A stretch of DNA of 64,000 bases from Agriotes lineatus. Its lineage: Eukaryota > Arthropoda > Insecta > Coleoptera > Elateridae. This document shows positions 10,570 to 21,100 of the stretch, piece by piece. Under the pieces are notes generated by a model that was not told the origin of the DNA, did not search any database, and worked only from the letters and a program-made list of their open reading frames with translations. How positions within the stretch are numbered: position 1 is the stretch's first letter; each line of letters starts with the position of its first letter. The position numbers and the translations under genes were made by a program. The DNA is taken from the NCBI GenBank assembly GCA_940337035.1, contig CALNHX010002283.1, positions 121,311 through 185,310 on the forward strand, in the 5' to 3' direction.

Positions 10570-10830
10570 CAGATTGGTGGCGGAAAATGTGAACATAAGT
10601 AATCAAATGTGTGTGAATACAGTTTACGGACTTGGTATGCGTTAGGCATAAACAGACCTATATGCGATTAACATCTAGTATTCGCAGAATCAAAAGGTTT
10701 TGTTTTTAGAAAACACTGAATACTAGATTTTAAATCATATATGTCTACTTCTGTCTAACGCATACAAAGCCCATAAACTGTATTCTAGCTCAATGGACTG
10801 CCCATGTTCACACTATCCACCACCAATCTG
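10570..10830. mobile_element. MITE with CAGATTGGTGG ends, right-arm copy
   Basis: CAGATTGGTGGCGGAAAATG and CACTATCCACCACCAATCTG form the ends. It is the mirror copy of 7175-7443 in the opposite arm. Confidence 0.8.
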
Positions 10831-11301
10831 TATAATATAACATATACTGTCCCTCATAAATTTGTAACACATGGATTTTTTTATCATCCATTTATCAGAG
10901 TGTTTTATTCCTGATACAAGTTTCTACATCTTCTCAAACTAAAAATGCACTTGCCAAAATGTAAATATATTCGTATACAGGGGAGGTTCAAAAATATGAA
11001 AACGGTTCAAGAATAAAGTACGATTATTTTTCAAAATAGACAAAAATGTTATTTAATGGGGTTAAAAGACAGTGTCAAACATAAAGTCACAGTTACTTGC
11101 TCCGAAAACATTTTTTTCTGGTTTCTTCTTTTCTTACCACGCTGTGTATTACCAAATGAAATACTTCAAAGTTAACTTATCAAGGGATACGATAAACGAG
11201 TATTGTCAAACCTGAGTTTTCCCTCACTTAGCAACCAGGATATTACGTGATTCGAAATCAGTGCAAACAAATTTCATTTTTGTGTCAAATTTTTAAGTAA
11301 T

Positions 11302-11605
11302 TCGTTTCACTCTGACTATGCAGTGTACAGAGATAGGGCTACAGTATTGCCATATTTCCCCAGCAAGTTGCTTAAAACTGAACACGAAGACGTCAATCAT
11401 AATAAATCCGCATTTTCTATTGCAATCGGCTTATTTGTTAACTACCTTGTTGAAGTAAACCGTTTTTGTCGCTTCTGCGTCAATTTTAAAAGAGCAGCAT
11501 ACAGTATACCTGAGTGCGGTCTACAAGCGGCAACGCAGCAAGCGAAGTTTGCCTTTAAATAACATTGTCGTATGTTCTCTGTACTGCATAGTCAGAGTGA
11601 AACGA
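11302..11605. mobile_element. MITE private to the right foldback arm
   Basis: TCGTTTCACTCTGACTATGC and GCATAGTCAGAGTGAAACGA are the inverted ends; GTACAGAG and CTCTGTAC extend the match. The left arm shows no such sequence at the corresponding place (about 6605-6715), where it has about 110 bases of different DNA, so insertion may have come with a local deletion. A 79-codon plus-strand frame inside it is unrecognised and probably chance. Confidence 0.75.
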
Positions 11606-11678
11606 GCTATAGATAGTCGTATATTAATGACCCTTATTAATGAATGATTTTTTATTAATAAAAGATTTAAAAAAAAAT

Positions 11679-11814
11679 TATGTTGGTGGAACTGTAAGTG
11701 TATGTCAAATTCGAGGTTAACAGGTTAGGTTTTGCGTCAGTTTTGACACAAACTGACTCAAAATCTAACCTGCTAACCTCATATTTAACATAGACTTACA
11801 ATGTCACCAACATA
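11679..11814. repeat. Small hairpin repeat, right-arm copy
   Basis: TATGTTGGTGGAACTGTAAG pairs with CTTACAATGTCACCAACATA. It is the mirror of 6420-6547 and retains the CTAACCTGCTAACCTC core. Confidence 0.8.
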
Positions 11815-12721
11815 AACAGTGCCAACCTAAGAAAAAAATCACAACCATTTATGGTCACCCGGTACCATTAATGACAAAACTTTAAGTGTCAAATTCTTTT
11901 CATGGAATAAAATTAGATTTTCTTCAAATTAATAATGTACGATCAACGGAAAATATTGTAACTAACTCGTATGTTAATCGGCGATTAATAATATCTAGAA
12001 TTAACGGGCTCGCTGGCGCTCGCGCATTAAAATGTCTCGATTATTAATCGCTCTCATTAACATACTTGTTTGTTAAATAACTATTAATAGATAGGTTATA
12101 ACAAATACTTCCAATTAACATTTTTGTGTATTTTGAAAAATAAGAGTACTTTTTTCTTCAATCATTTTCATATTTTCGAACCTCCTTCGTATAGAAGTAG
12201 AATATTTAAATTTTTGCAAATGCATTTTTAATTTGAGAAACTGCAGAGTTTTTAATGGACAATAAAATGTTCTGATAAATGGATATATGAAGGACACTAT
12301 AATATTATAAGCAACAATCAAACGTGATTAATTCTGTCAATCAAACGGTGGTATTGTAACAACGCGAAAATTTTGTTTAATCACGTATATTCTAAATGGC
12401 ACAAGTTTTCAACTAGAAAACGACGAAATATTAAAAATTGTGAATTGTTGCTATAAAGTAATGAAAATGAATAAATCGATCCCATACGACATATGTCTCA
12501 TAATGCCACAGCTAACTATGAGTTCCATATAAAAAATACAACTTTATATGTTATAATCCGAATTTGGAAACTTTTTGGACAACGCATTACGCCACTCAAT
12601 TATTATGAAAAATAAATAATATTAATACTACTTACGGGAACTTGAAAATATTCCTACCTATTACCTCACCTTAAAAGTTTAATTTATTATTATTCATTTT
12701 ACTTTCTGTGCCGCCTGGGCG

Positions 12722-13347
12722 ATATGTCCAAAATCAAAGTTGGGCGTTGTGACCAAAATCAAACTTGGACGTTATGACCAAGTTGGGCGTTGTGACCAGA
12801 ATCAAAAGTGGGCGTTGTGACCAGAATCAAAGTTGGGCGTTGTGACCAAGTTGGGCGTTGTGACCAAAATCGAAATTGGGCGTTGTGACCAAGTTGGGCG
12901 TTGTGACCAAAATCGAAATTGGACGTTGTGACCAAGTTGGGCGTTGTGACCAAAATCTAAATTGGGCTTTGTGACCAAGTTGGGCGTTGTGACCAAAATC
13001 GAAATTGGGCGTTGTGACCAAATTGGGCGTTGTGACCAAAATCGAAATTGGGCGTTGTGACCAAGTTGGGCGTTGTGACCAAAATCGAAGTTGGGCGTTA
13101 TGACCAAAACGGTGGTTTAAGTGGCGTCGATAGCTCTCTCCTATAACAGGCGTCGGTGGGCGTTGTGACCAAGTTGGGCGTTGTGACCAATATCGATTTT
13201 GGGCGTTATGACCAAGTTGGGCGTTGTGACCAAAATCAAAATTAGGCGTTGTGACCAAGTTGGGCGTTGTGACCAGAATCGAAGTTGGGCGTTATGACCA
13301 AATTCTGAGTTGGGGTTTGTGACCAGTGGGCGTTGTGTCCAGGCCCC
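12722..13347 (-). repeat. Terminal minisatellite, right
   Basis: Inverse copy of the left array: TTGGGCGTTGTGACC units with the same two alternating spacers and the same unique interruption (GTGGTTTAAGTGGCGTCGAT). It ends GGGCGTTGTGTCCAGGCCCC just before the duplicated ATATATTG. Confidence 0.9.
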
Positions 13348-13355
13348 ATATATTG
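13348..13355. other. Right 8-bp target-site duplication
   Basis: ATATATTG, identical to 4094-4101. Confidence 0.9.
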
Positions 13356-13890
13356 CGAATGGCTCTCTTTTGTATAACAAACACCCGATTTAGATTGCTA
13401 GCATTACCCCAAAAAATTATACCGTATCTAAGAACTGACTCAAAGTTTGAATAATAAAAAGTTCTGCAAGTCTCGATATCACCAAAATGAGTAATTCTAT
13501 TAAGAGCAAAGCAAGTACTTGATAATTTTTTACAGATAGCATTTATATGATCATTCCATTTTAAAGAGAAATCCAGATTAATGCCCAATAATTTAAAAAC
13601 TTTAACATTTGTAATCGTTTTATTCGATACTTCTAATGTAACATCATGATTAGATTTGAATTTTTTTGTGAAAAATTGCATCATCATAGTTTTATCTAGA
13701 TTGACCGTTAGCTCATTAATTTTTAGGAAGTTTAATAAATTTCTAAGTTCAAAGTTAGCTCTATCTACAAGATTTTCATCAGAATTTTCCGATATTAATA
13801 ATGTTATGTCATCAGCAAAACAGGTAAATTTACAGGTTAAGGCGGAATCGATATCATTAATATATAATTTATTACTTATTACTTCTATAT
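13356..13890 (-). mobile_element. LINE RT domain, 5' part of the split copy
   Basis: The minus strand encodes the middle of a Jockey/CR1-type reverse transcriptase: YINDIDS, the catalytic box CFADDITLL (FADD at 13808-13819), ELTVNLDKTM, FKLLGINLDFSLKWNDHI and, near the break, NRVFVIQKRAIRNI. The copy is 5'-truncated near 13890, upstream of which no RT motifs are seen. The C-terminus continues at 4093 on the far side of the foldback insertion. The frame is intact over this part, so the LINE copy was relatively young when it was hit. Confidence 0.88.
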
Positions 13891-14240
13891 TACAAATTCC
13901 TCACCACACAAATATTTAACAACTGCTAAATACATATTTTGACGGCCACGCTGTCATCATCGGTAGCTACGAAAAATTTACACAGCAAAAAGGCAACGAT
14001 ATACTCGTGACCAAATCATAAATAGCTAGCGCCTATAAGTGGAGAGGTCACAGCGTAAGTGAGACAGGCAACCAACTCTTCTACGTACTTGGTAAGCTGT
14101 GCGCAAGCGTCGTCCGTGCGGTGGGGGAGTGAACCTTTTAAAGGCGGCTTTGAATTCTCAGGCATGCGCACGAGACGCGTAGTACTCAGAGTGAGACTAT
14201 GTCGGCGCCGTAATGTTAGACCATACTAGCAATATAGAAG
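13891..14240. other. Unassigned DNA
   Basis: A moderately GC-richer stretch (GCGTCGTCCGTGCGGTGGGG, GCATGCGCACGAGACGCG) with no open frame, RNA gene or inverted repeat recognised. Confidence 0.4.
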
Positions 14241-14340
14241 TACAGTATGATCAAAAATTTATATCCTCTAGAGGGCTGTGGAGTTATTTTGTCAAAAATG
14301 TTTATTGTTCATTGAAATGTTAAACAGTGTTTAACATGAT

Positions 14341-14460
14341 CGCGTCCTTGAATGTTAAGATACATTTAACATGTGTCCACTCATTTAACATGCATGCACT
14401 CGCGTCCTCGAATGTTAAGATACATTTAACATGCATCCACTCATTTAACATGCATGCACT
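14341..14460 (+). repeat. 60-bp tandem duplication
   Basis: Two nearly identical units starting CGCGTCCTTGAATGTTAAGA and CGCGTCCTCGAATGTTAAGA, exactly 60 bases apart. Each contains CATTTAACATG motifs in both orientations, so each unit can also form small hairpins. Confidence 0.85.
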
Positions 14461-14904
14461 ATAGCAACATCACACATATTCATGGTAGTCCGATTTCGAT
14501 TTAGCAGTTTTTAGTAATTATTATTGATTCAAAATTATTGCCTCAATGAACAATAAACTAATGAACGCATTTCTCACATAAATGCTCGAATGTTAAGACT
14601 GGGTTACCCCTCTTAATACATTAATTACTATTGTTGGCAGTCGTGGTAGTAAAAGTCACATTAGCATTTTATGTTTGTCAGTTTAAAGTTACATCCGGTA
14701 TGTCATTATACAAACACTAGCAACCAGTGAGACAAATGTCTTATTTAATAAAACAAAAAAGACCGTTTTTTAAATAGAACGCGTATTAAATAAAAACAAT
14801 AATATTTTTAAAAATATTTTATTAAATTAATGGTTATAAGGTTATAAGGTTTCAAATCACATTATTATTATTTAAAGGTTAAAATGAAAAAAAATCACAT
14901 ATAA

Positions 14905-15510
14905 TAACTTTTTTCGCTATCTCTTACGGTTTGGCTGCTGAAACAGCGTCCCGGACAGACCAGCGTCCCGGACGGACGGAAATCACGTGATTTCTCGAAA
15001 ACCGGAAGTGTCACGTGATTGAAATTCAGTTCCTGACCTGACATGACCATTCCAAACATATAACTTTCATAACTTTTTTCTCTATCTCTTACGGTTTGGC
15101 TGCTGAAACAGCGTCCCGGACGGATCAGCGTCCCGGACGGACGGAAATCACGTGATTTCTCGAAAACCGGAAGTGTCACGTGACTGAAATTCGGTTCCTG
15201 AGCTGACATAACTATTCCAAACATATAACTTTAATAACTTTTTCTCTATCTCTTACGGTTTGGCTGCTGAAACAGCGTCCCGGACGGACCAGCGTCCCGG
15301 ACGGACGGAAATCACGTGATTTCTCGAAAACCGGAAGTGTCACGTGACTGAAATTCGGTTCCTGACCTGACATGACCATTCCAAACATATAACTTTCATA
15401 ACTTTTTTCTCTACCTCTTACGGTTTGGCTGCTGAAACAGCGTCCCTGACAGACAAAACAGCGTCCCGGACAGACAAAACAGCGTCCCGGACAGACAAGT
15501 CTATTAGATA
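14905..15510 (+). repeat. 165-bp satellite-like tandem array
   Basis: About 3.6 units starting TAACTTTTTTC at 14905, 15070, 15235 and 15399 (periods 165, 165, 164). Each unit has two AGCGTCCCGGACGGAC sub-copies, the palindromic GGAAATCACGTGATTTC and a CACGTGA element. The last unit is cut short and its GCGTCCCGGACAGACAAAACA piece is itself amplified three times with a period of about 23. Open frames here follow the repeat period and are not genes. Confidence 0.9.
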
Positions 15511-15601
15511 AAGGATTTTTGTTGAATACAAAAAAATGTTAGTGACAAAACAACTACAGCTGTTCAAAATGATTTCCTGCATTTTTAAGGTCACTATATC
15601 A

Positions 15602-15837
15602 ATAAGGTACCGCCATTCCATTCCTCGCTTGAAAATGTGAGAAAATTGTGAGATAAGGATAACAAATACAAATTTCCCAAGTGCAATAGGGAAGACACTA
15701 GTTTTTGGGGATTTTATTTTTGGTGTAATGGCACTTGTAAAGTGAGGAATCTGTTAGGTTATGTGTTTTTATCCCCAGTTGGAGAAAATTGTGCGACAAG
15801 GATAGATATAAAAAAATCACTAATGGCGGTACCTTAT
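15602..15837. mobile_element. Small TIR element inside the tandem-repeat element
   Basis: ATAAGGTACCGCCATT and AATGGCGGTACCTTAT are the inverted ends. The interior also has partial symmetry (AAATTGTGAGATAAGGATA against AAATTGTGCGACAAGGATA as direct copies). About 236 bp, non-coding. Confidence 0.6.
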
Positions 15838-16064
15838 GCATTTTCCATACACAGCACCACCTAGTGTTCGGTACTAAACATCCTGTAAAAGTTAAGTTTA
15901 TTTGTCAAAATTTAATAGGTTATATTATTAAGTACCTTTACTCATCACTGCCAATATAAATTAAATTTTTAAAAAATCCACAGCCCTCTAGAGGTTAAAA
16001 GTTTTCTATCATACGGTAATAAATTATGCACAAAACTAACAACTCGTGTGTCAGTTTTACCAAC

Positions 16065-16170
16065 CTTGTTTTCCAATATATCATTAAATCTTGGTAGCCA
16101 TGAAAAATGATCTAAATTTTTTTGCTGTTTGCTCTACTCTTACTAAAGTATTATACAGGTACACTAATTG
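16065..16170 (+). repeat. Interspersed repeat, copy of 3165-3262
   Basis: Shares CTCTTACTAAAGTATT and neighbouring blocks with 3165-3262 in the same orientation. The two copies bracket the LINE/foldback/TIR complex. Confidence 0.5.
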
Positions 16171-16585
16171 GTAGTAGAGTCCCTGTATATAGTTACATAA
16201 CTATGTACAGGTTCTCTTAGAACTTTGTTCTGCCAGCTGGTAGTCAAGCTTAGAAATGCCCCCTCAGTCACTGTTCCAGGCACTCTAGACAGATTTGTCA
16301 TGGTCATGAGTGTCTCTCTGTTTGATTTATGTACGCTGGCAATAGGTTAATTTTTTTGAACATTTATTCGCAGATAAAAACGGATTCTGTATTGAAAATG
16401 CGCTATCTAGTGGATTAGATATCCAAGGTGATTGATATTTATATTTTACGTAGATCGATCCTTTCTTCGCTGGATGTTTGATTACATCTTACAATAACGC
16501 ATTTTCGTTTATTTTATCAGCAATTTTAGTATTTTTTAAGTTACACTTCTAAGTCTTTTTCTAAGTTTTAAAATGCTTCTTCTAG
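16171..16585 (+). other. COQ8 intron, upstream side
   Basis: Intronic or upstream DNA before the first recognised COQ8 exon. Bases 16308-16340 (GTTTGATTTATGTACGCTGG) recur at 51572-51605, so part is repeat-derived. It ends with a pyrimidine-rich acceptor TTCTTCTAG at 16577-16585. Confidence 0.5.
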
Positions 16586-16795
16586 CTAAGCAGTTCTTCT
16601 AAAGAACGAACCGTACCGTCGTCAAGGATTGGTAGAATGGTATCATTTGGTAGCTTGGCAGCTGGGCTTGGTGTTGGAACGGCAGCTGAATTTATGAGGC
16701 GAACAGTTGGAATAGGAGATTCCGATGCTGATTCGAATATGTTTTAACAAAGGCAAACATGAACAGAATCGTAGACACTCTCTGTAAAGTTAGAG
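16586..16795 (+). CDS. Coq8: COQ8 (ADCK3) kinase, exon with VPSSRIGRM, frame interrupted
   Basis: First exon seen of an ABC1/UbiB-family atypical kinase. The frame begins L-S-S-S-S-K-E-R-T-V-P-S-S-R-I-G-R-M and continues SFGSLAAGLGVGTAAEF, matching the segment just before the KxGQ motif of COQ8A/B. The exon ends with LCKVR and a split glycine codon, with donor GTTTGT at 16796. The frame breaks in the TTTT run at 16742-16745 (GATATGTTTTAACA region): the two halves are out of register by one base and a fifth T would reconnect them. Length arithmetic agrees (210 bases where 211 keep the splice phases). The cause is either an uncorrected homopolymer error or a real lesion. The N-terminal part of COQ8 (presequence and about 200 residues) is not recognised upstream. 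Confidence 0.8.
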
Positions 16796-17290
16796 GTTTG
16801 TTAAAATTTTAATATAATATTGTATTTGCTGATTGAGCAATCGAGTATGTATATGCACTTCCTTATAATTTTTCTCATATTTCTATATTGTTACTCAATA
16901 AAAAGTCATAGAAGGAAGTCGGCGTTCAAGGACGTTAGAACTACAAAGTAAATCATTGATTTATGTCATTGATGCATCATAGATGGATGTGACGCCAGTA
17001 ATCACCACAGAGTGGGGATATTTTAATTAGATCAATTCGAACACGCTAGGTTTTAGTGTTATATAGCTCAATTCCTTAGAGTTGCATTACATTTAGAGTT
17101 GAGAGTAATTCTCACAAATCTTTGCATTTAATTTATTTGACTTGACGAATTTGAGCAGTAAAGCCGTTCCGGTTAAGTTTAATGTCCTTGGTTTTTTTGC
17201 GAAATTTGGCTTGTACATTGCCATTTTTCAAGTTTTCAATAAACTGGCTTAGTTTTAAATGATAGTAATACTATCTACTAAATGTTTCAG
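16796..17290 (+). other. COQ8 intron
   Basis: Donor GTTTGT, acceptor AATGTTTCAG. AT-rich, no repeat or gene recognised. Phase 1. Confidence 0.75.
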
Positions 17291-17779
17291 GTGCTGCATT
17301 AAAGCTTGGTCAGATGCTAAGTATTCAAGATGAATCTATGGTTAGCCCTGAACTAGCTCAGGCTCTAGAGCGTGTACGAAAATCAGCCGATTTTATGCCT
17401 AATTGGCAAGTGCATCAAGTTTTATCATCACAACTTGGCGTAAACTGGCGGCTACAACTTTCGGAATTTCAAGAGAAGCCTTTTGCGGCAGCTTCCATTG
17501 GACAAGTCCATTGGGGAAAGACTTTAGATGGACAAGAAGTAGCGATAAAAATTCAGTATCCTGGAGTTGCCAGAGGCATTGAAAGCGATATCGATAATTT
17601 GGTGGGAATAATGAAAGTTTGGAATATTTTCCCGAAGGGGATGTTTATTGATAACGTAGTAGTCGTAGCAAAGCGGGAATTAGCGTGGGAGGTTGATTAC
17701 ACTCGCGAAGCGGAGTGTACTAAAAAATTCAAGGAGCTGTTGAAACCGCATCCTGATTATGTTGTACCTAAGGTAATAG
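17291..17779 (+). CDS. Coq8: COQ8 (ADCK3) kinase, KxGQ and N-lobe exon
   Basis: Encodes the N-lobe of COQ8, the mitochondrial matrix-side atypical kinase/ATPase needed for coenzyme Q biosynthesis and linked to the COQ biosynthetic complex. Motifs in order: GAALKLGQMLSIQD (the KxGQ motif that occludes the substrate site), RVRKSADFMP, FAAASIGQVH (the alanine-rich loop replacing the normal glycine loop), VAIKIQYPGV with the catalytic lysine, and RELAWEVDYTREA (the ExD motif). The exon starts with two bases completing glycine and, by the conserved protein, ends at G17779 with donor GTAGGT, giving the aspartate of VIDD. An alternative donor GTAATA at 17773 also exists and would avoid the frame problem in the next exon, but would lose conserved residues. 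The exon itself is intact over 163 codons and strongly conserved. Confidence 0.93.
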
Positions 17780-17910
17780 GTAGGTATCATATAATTTGTA
17801 TTTGAAATCCTTGGAATGTTATTGTAGTAGAAAAAAACTTAATTTCCGTGTACATTGTTTGCAAGTTTTCACCTTGTACATTGCTCTGTAATGTTCATAA
17901 TTTGTTGCAG
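17780..17910 (+). other. COQ8 short intron
   Basis: 131 bases, donor GTAGGT and acceptor TTTGTTGCAG. Confidence 0.8.
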
Positions 17911-18111
17911 ATGATTTTGCCCCGCAAGTGTTTACGACGGGAATACGTTGAAGGAATCCCTGTCGATCAGTGCGCCAATTTAGATATAACACATAGGAAA
18001 TTTATAGCAAACAAGGCATTAGAGCTATGTCTTTTGGAACTTATGGAATTTCGTTACATGCAGACTGACCCAAACTGGGCAAACTTTTTGTACAACCCAA
18101 CAACGAGAAAG
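17911..18111 (+). CDS. Coq8: COQ8 (ADCK3) kinase, hinge and catalytic-loop exon
   Basis: Reads DDFAPQVFTT in one frame, then EYVEGIPVDQCANLDI and ELMEFRYMQTDPNWANFLYN in the next. EYVEGIP is the hinge region and QTDPNWANF the catalytic loop of COQ8. The switch falls at ACGACGGGAATACG (17934-17947), where GGG in place of GG gives one surplus base. The exon length (201) is one more than the splice phases allow. If the donor at 17773 is used instead, the exon can be read without a shift from ATG at 17911, but the conserved VLTTE-type residues are replaced by unrelated ones, so the extra base is the better explanation. It ends AAG with donor GTAATG, phase 0. Confidence 0.88.
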
Positions 18112-21100
18112 GTAATGTTTACTTGTAGTCATTAGTAATTAATGTAACTAAATTATAAAAAATTTAGTTCCTATTTTTGCAATGAAGTTTCTCGAGATAT
18201 TTAAATATGAACTGCTTGAATTTTCCTCTTTACATACTATAAATATCTGTAATGGCCTATTAAAACACACCAGAGGTTATTAACAATCTTCTATTTAATT
18301 GTTTTTCGTTGGATTTATCTTAGATAGTTAGCTGTTAAGTTGTTTTAGTATCAAATGCTATAGCTTTATAACGGAAATTTTCTTTGATTGTTCTTTGCCT
18401 TTGTGAACTTGTTTCTTCTTCGGATTGTTGACGGAATGTGTAACATTCTGATTCATATTCATATTTTAACTGTACTCCCTGTACTTTTTCTTTCTTTATT
18501 GAATGAATGATTTCAAATGGTAACATGCCACCGACTAACTCTGAAGAATGGGTCGAGTTTGACTTTCCTTAATAGACGATAAAATAAATTCAAGGGTGCC
18601 AACTGGTTCTAAGTGGCACGTTCATTCCTAGAGTTTGACAAAAAATCACCAAATGATTTAAATAAATCGAAAAATCAAATGAATGCCTACCCAAAACTAT
18701 CACACTAACCAGTAATGCTAACCAAATATTTGTGTGCATGAAATTTTGAATAAATAATACTCACTGAGTGAGTAAATCTTTACGCTTTTCAAAATTCAAA
18801 CTATTTTTGTATAACAGAGGGATAATTATCCAGGTACCTGTATACTTCCCACACTCAAACTAAATTCTCTTACTAGCTGGGATAGCAAATCAGCATGCAA
18901 ATTCCACTTTGAAAGTACTGATCTTTTAACAGCTTTGGAAAACGTGTAAAGGATGGTTTTTAGCCATTCACAACAATTTTAATTTTTGCGTTATATATAT
19001 ACACCCGTCAGTATCGGAATTACTTCTTGATCTTCTAAAAGTGTAAAAGAGTGAAGCCCAGGTGGTTACAATCGGTACATCAACATATGACCGAATAAAC
19101 TTGAACGATAAATGTTAGAATCTCTTACAACCTGACATAAAGCCTCCAGGCACTAATGTTACAAATACAATTAGTTAAATATCACGCCACGCTTCGTGGT
19201 ATACATGTAAGAACTGTTCGCCGAGTACAGCAGGTATCTGTGTAAGAGGCAGAGCAGGCGCTGGCCTTGCCTGACTAAACACCTGGAAGGGTTCTGGACC
19301 AAAATCCCTCTATTGGACAACTGTCCTGGACGTTAAGCAATGCTTGGAGGGCTCTCGCAGCAACATCCCACAGCAAAATTCAGGTTCAGACTCTGAAACC
19401 TGTCACTTAAGCCTTCGCCATAGATGGCCTAATGAAAAACATAATTAGGGGTGGAATCCACAAGGGAAATGAATGCCTACCAGAGCACTGCCCCCTAAAT
19501 AAGCCTCAAAACTTTAACTTTCTTGCCCAAGCAGTAGGTGGCTTTAGATTAGATGACAATAAATGACTTCCAATTTCCCTCATCAATAAACACAGATAGC
19601 AAGGATTCTCACACAGCTACACGAGTTCGTGGAAAACACAAAAAAGGACCAAAGCTCTCCACCACAACTTGCAACAACACTGTCTCTACCGGACGTCACT
19701 GAACAACAAAAGGCACGAGCATTTATTTCAAGTACACACGATGCATAAATGGTTGCAAATCTATCAGACGAAATATTTCTTAGTAATGCATTAAATTGGT
19801 CTCAAAACATTTAAGTGCATAAGGACTAAAAGCCAATAACTAATAACTCCATAAATACCACAAACCATACTTAATAATAATTATCCATATTTAAATACCT
19901 TCTTGGGAGCCTCAATGGTAATACGTGACTTAATAAATTGTAAAGGCGACTAATTACTGTAACTGCTACTAAGAGGAATCCGAAAAGTTCATGTAATAAT
20001 GCAATTTCCTTACACGAACACTTTAGAATAGATATTCTCACTGACCGATTATGTTTAAAATTTCCCCAAATTAAATGTAAGTTTCTCTATAAGGGTTTCA
20101 TCTCATTCAGGGCCTGCATATAGTTTTCCCCACACTAAATCAAACATTATATCAACATTTACGGCAGCATTCTAATATTAAATTATTAATCTCCTAAACT
20201 GCTTCGGTGCTAGTGTAAAAAATAGGTTAGCTAATGAGCGACTTCATTTGGCTACATAAGCTAGCTTTAAACATTATAAAATATTTTCCCCATCATAGGA
20301 ATATTATTCCTAATGCATTACATATGTTAACGAACTTAATAAACCCATTATCATTTGACAAGGTGAAGATTGGATCAACGCAACTTGAAAATAGAGTGGA
20401 GTGGACTAATGAGCTTGATTTAACAACTATAATTGTACAAGATGAAGTTTGGTTTTATATAATTACCAGAATCTCAGTTTATACAACCAATAGGACTGCA
20501 CTAGTTGCCAGGTTGTAACAATAGCCGGAACTTAACCTCCATAGGCAGGTACAAAATCGTACTACGATTACGTTAAATTACAGTACATATTCCTATTATT
20601 AAAACATAATGGAATGAAACACGCCACGGGGTGGCCCATTCACACTCGGTCACGTTCAGCCACGATCTGCTCCAAACGAAACTTCAACAATAATTCTCTC
20701 TACTAGAATAGTCCAAACAAACCGCAGTAGTTGGATTTCACTCGTCTCCACCTGTTATCAGCCTGAATGTTTCCAGAACCACCGCACCAATCACAAAATC
20801 CTGCAGGCACCTCAAAGAGTAGGTCCTCCAGAAGAATAGGTACTCTGAAATAAAAGGTTATAGCGAAAAGCAATATTAGATTATAATTCTGTAAGCGAAA
20901 TAATCTCTTACCAGAGCTCTGCTTATTTCGACATCTAAAAAGTTGCAAGTTCATAACCTATGCGACACGTGGTTTTAACTTCGAATACTAGCATGTCAAA
21001 AAATTTCAAAATTACATTCCATAGCTGAAGCACTGTTTTATGGATATATGTCTCAAATCTGCTTTTAGCATCTTACCATACGGATTGTGTGGCGAATGTT

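Larger units (their letters stand above)
4102..13347. mobile_element. 9.2-kb foldback element of MULE type
   Basis: A single element of 9,246 bp inserted in a LINE ORF. It has an 8-bp direct target duplication, ends beginning GGGGC with CACAACGCCCACTGGTCAC shortly inside, very long inverted arms (4102 to about 7792; about 10296 to 13347), outermost minisatellites, and a core of about 2.5 kb. In the core the minus strand at 8114-8520 encodes the degraded C-terminus of a MULE-like transposase. Known relatives: Drosophila FB elements also have inverted termini built of short tandem repeats and are linked to the MULE-type NOF protein; MULEs make 8-9 bp duplications. The transposase is broken, so this copy is not autonomous. 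The arms contain several smaller TIR elements, some shared by both arms (present before the inverted arrangement) and some private. Confidence 0.88.
10296..13347. repeat. Foldback right inverted arm
   Basis: Mirror image of 4102-7792, in the same order of sub-blocks. It lacks the mariner element of the left arm but has its own inserted MITE at 11302-11605. No gene is seen; the 79-codon frame at 11323-11562 lies inside that MITE and is unrecognised. Confidence 0.88.
14243..16016. mobile_element. TA-flanked TIR element filled with tandem repeats
   Basis: Ends are CAGTATGATCAAAAATTTAT followed by CCTCTAGAGGGCTGTGGA, and the inverse TCCACAGCCCTCTAGAGG with CTATCATACGG. TA lies at 14241-14242 and 16017-16018. 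Terminal similarity is roughly 40 bases. The interior contains a 60-bp direct duplication, a 165-bp tandem array and a further inverted-repeat insert. There is no transposase frame. Ends and TA suggest a Tc1/mariner-like origin, but the interior is unlike any coding member. Confidence 0.7.

Noticed and set aside
14895..15224. Repeat protein encoded on the minus strand of the 165-bp array
   Set aside because: Unit length 165 is divisible by three, so an open frame repeats by chance; other array units are broken and nothing resembles a protein family.
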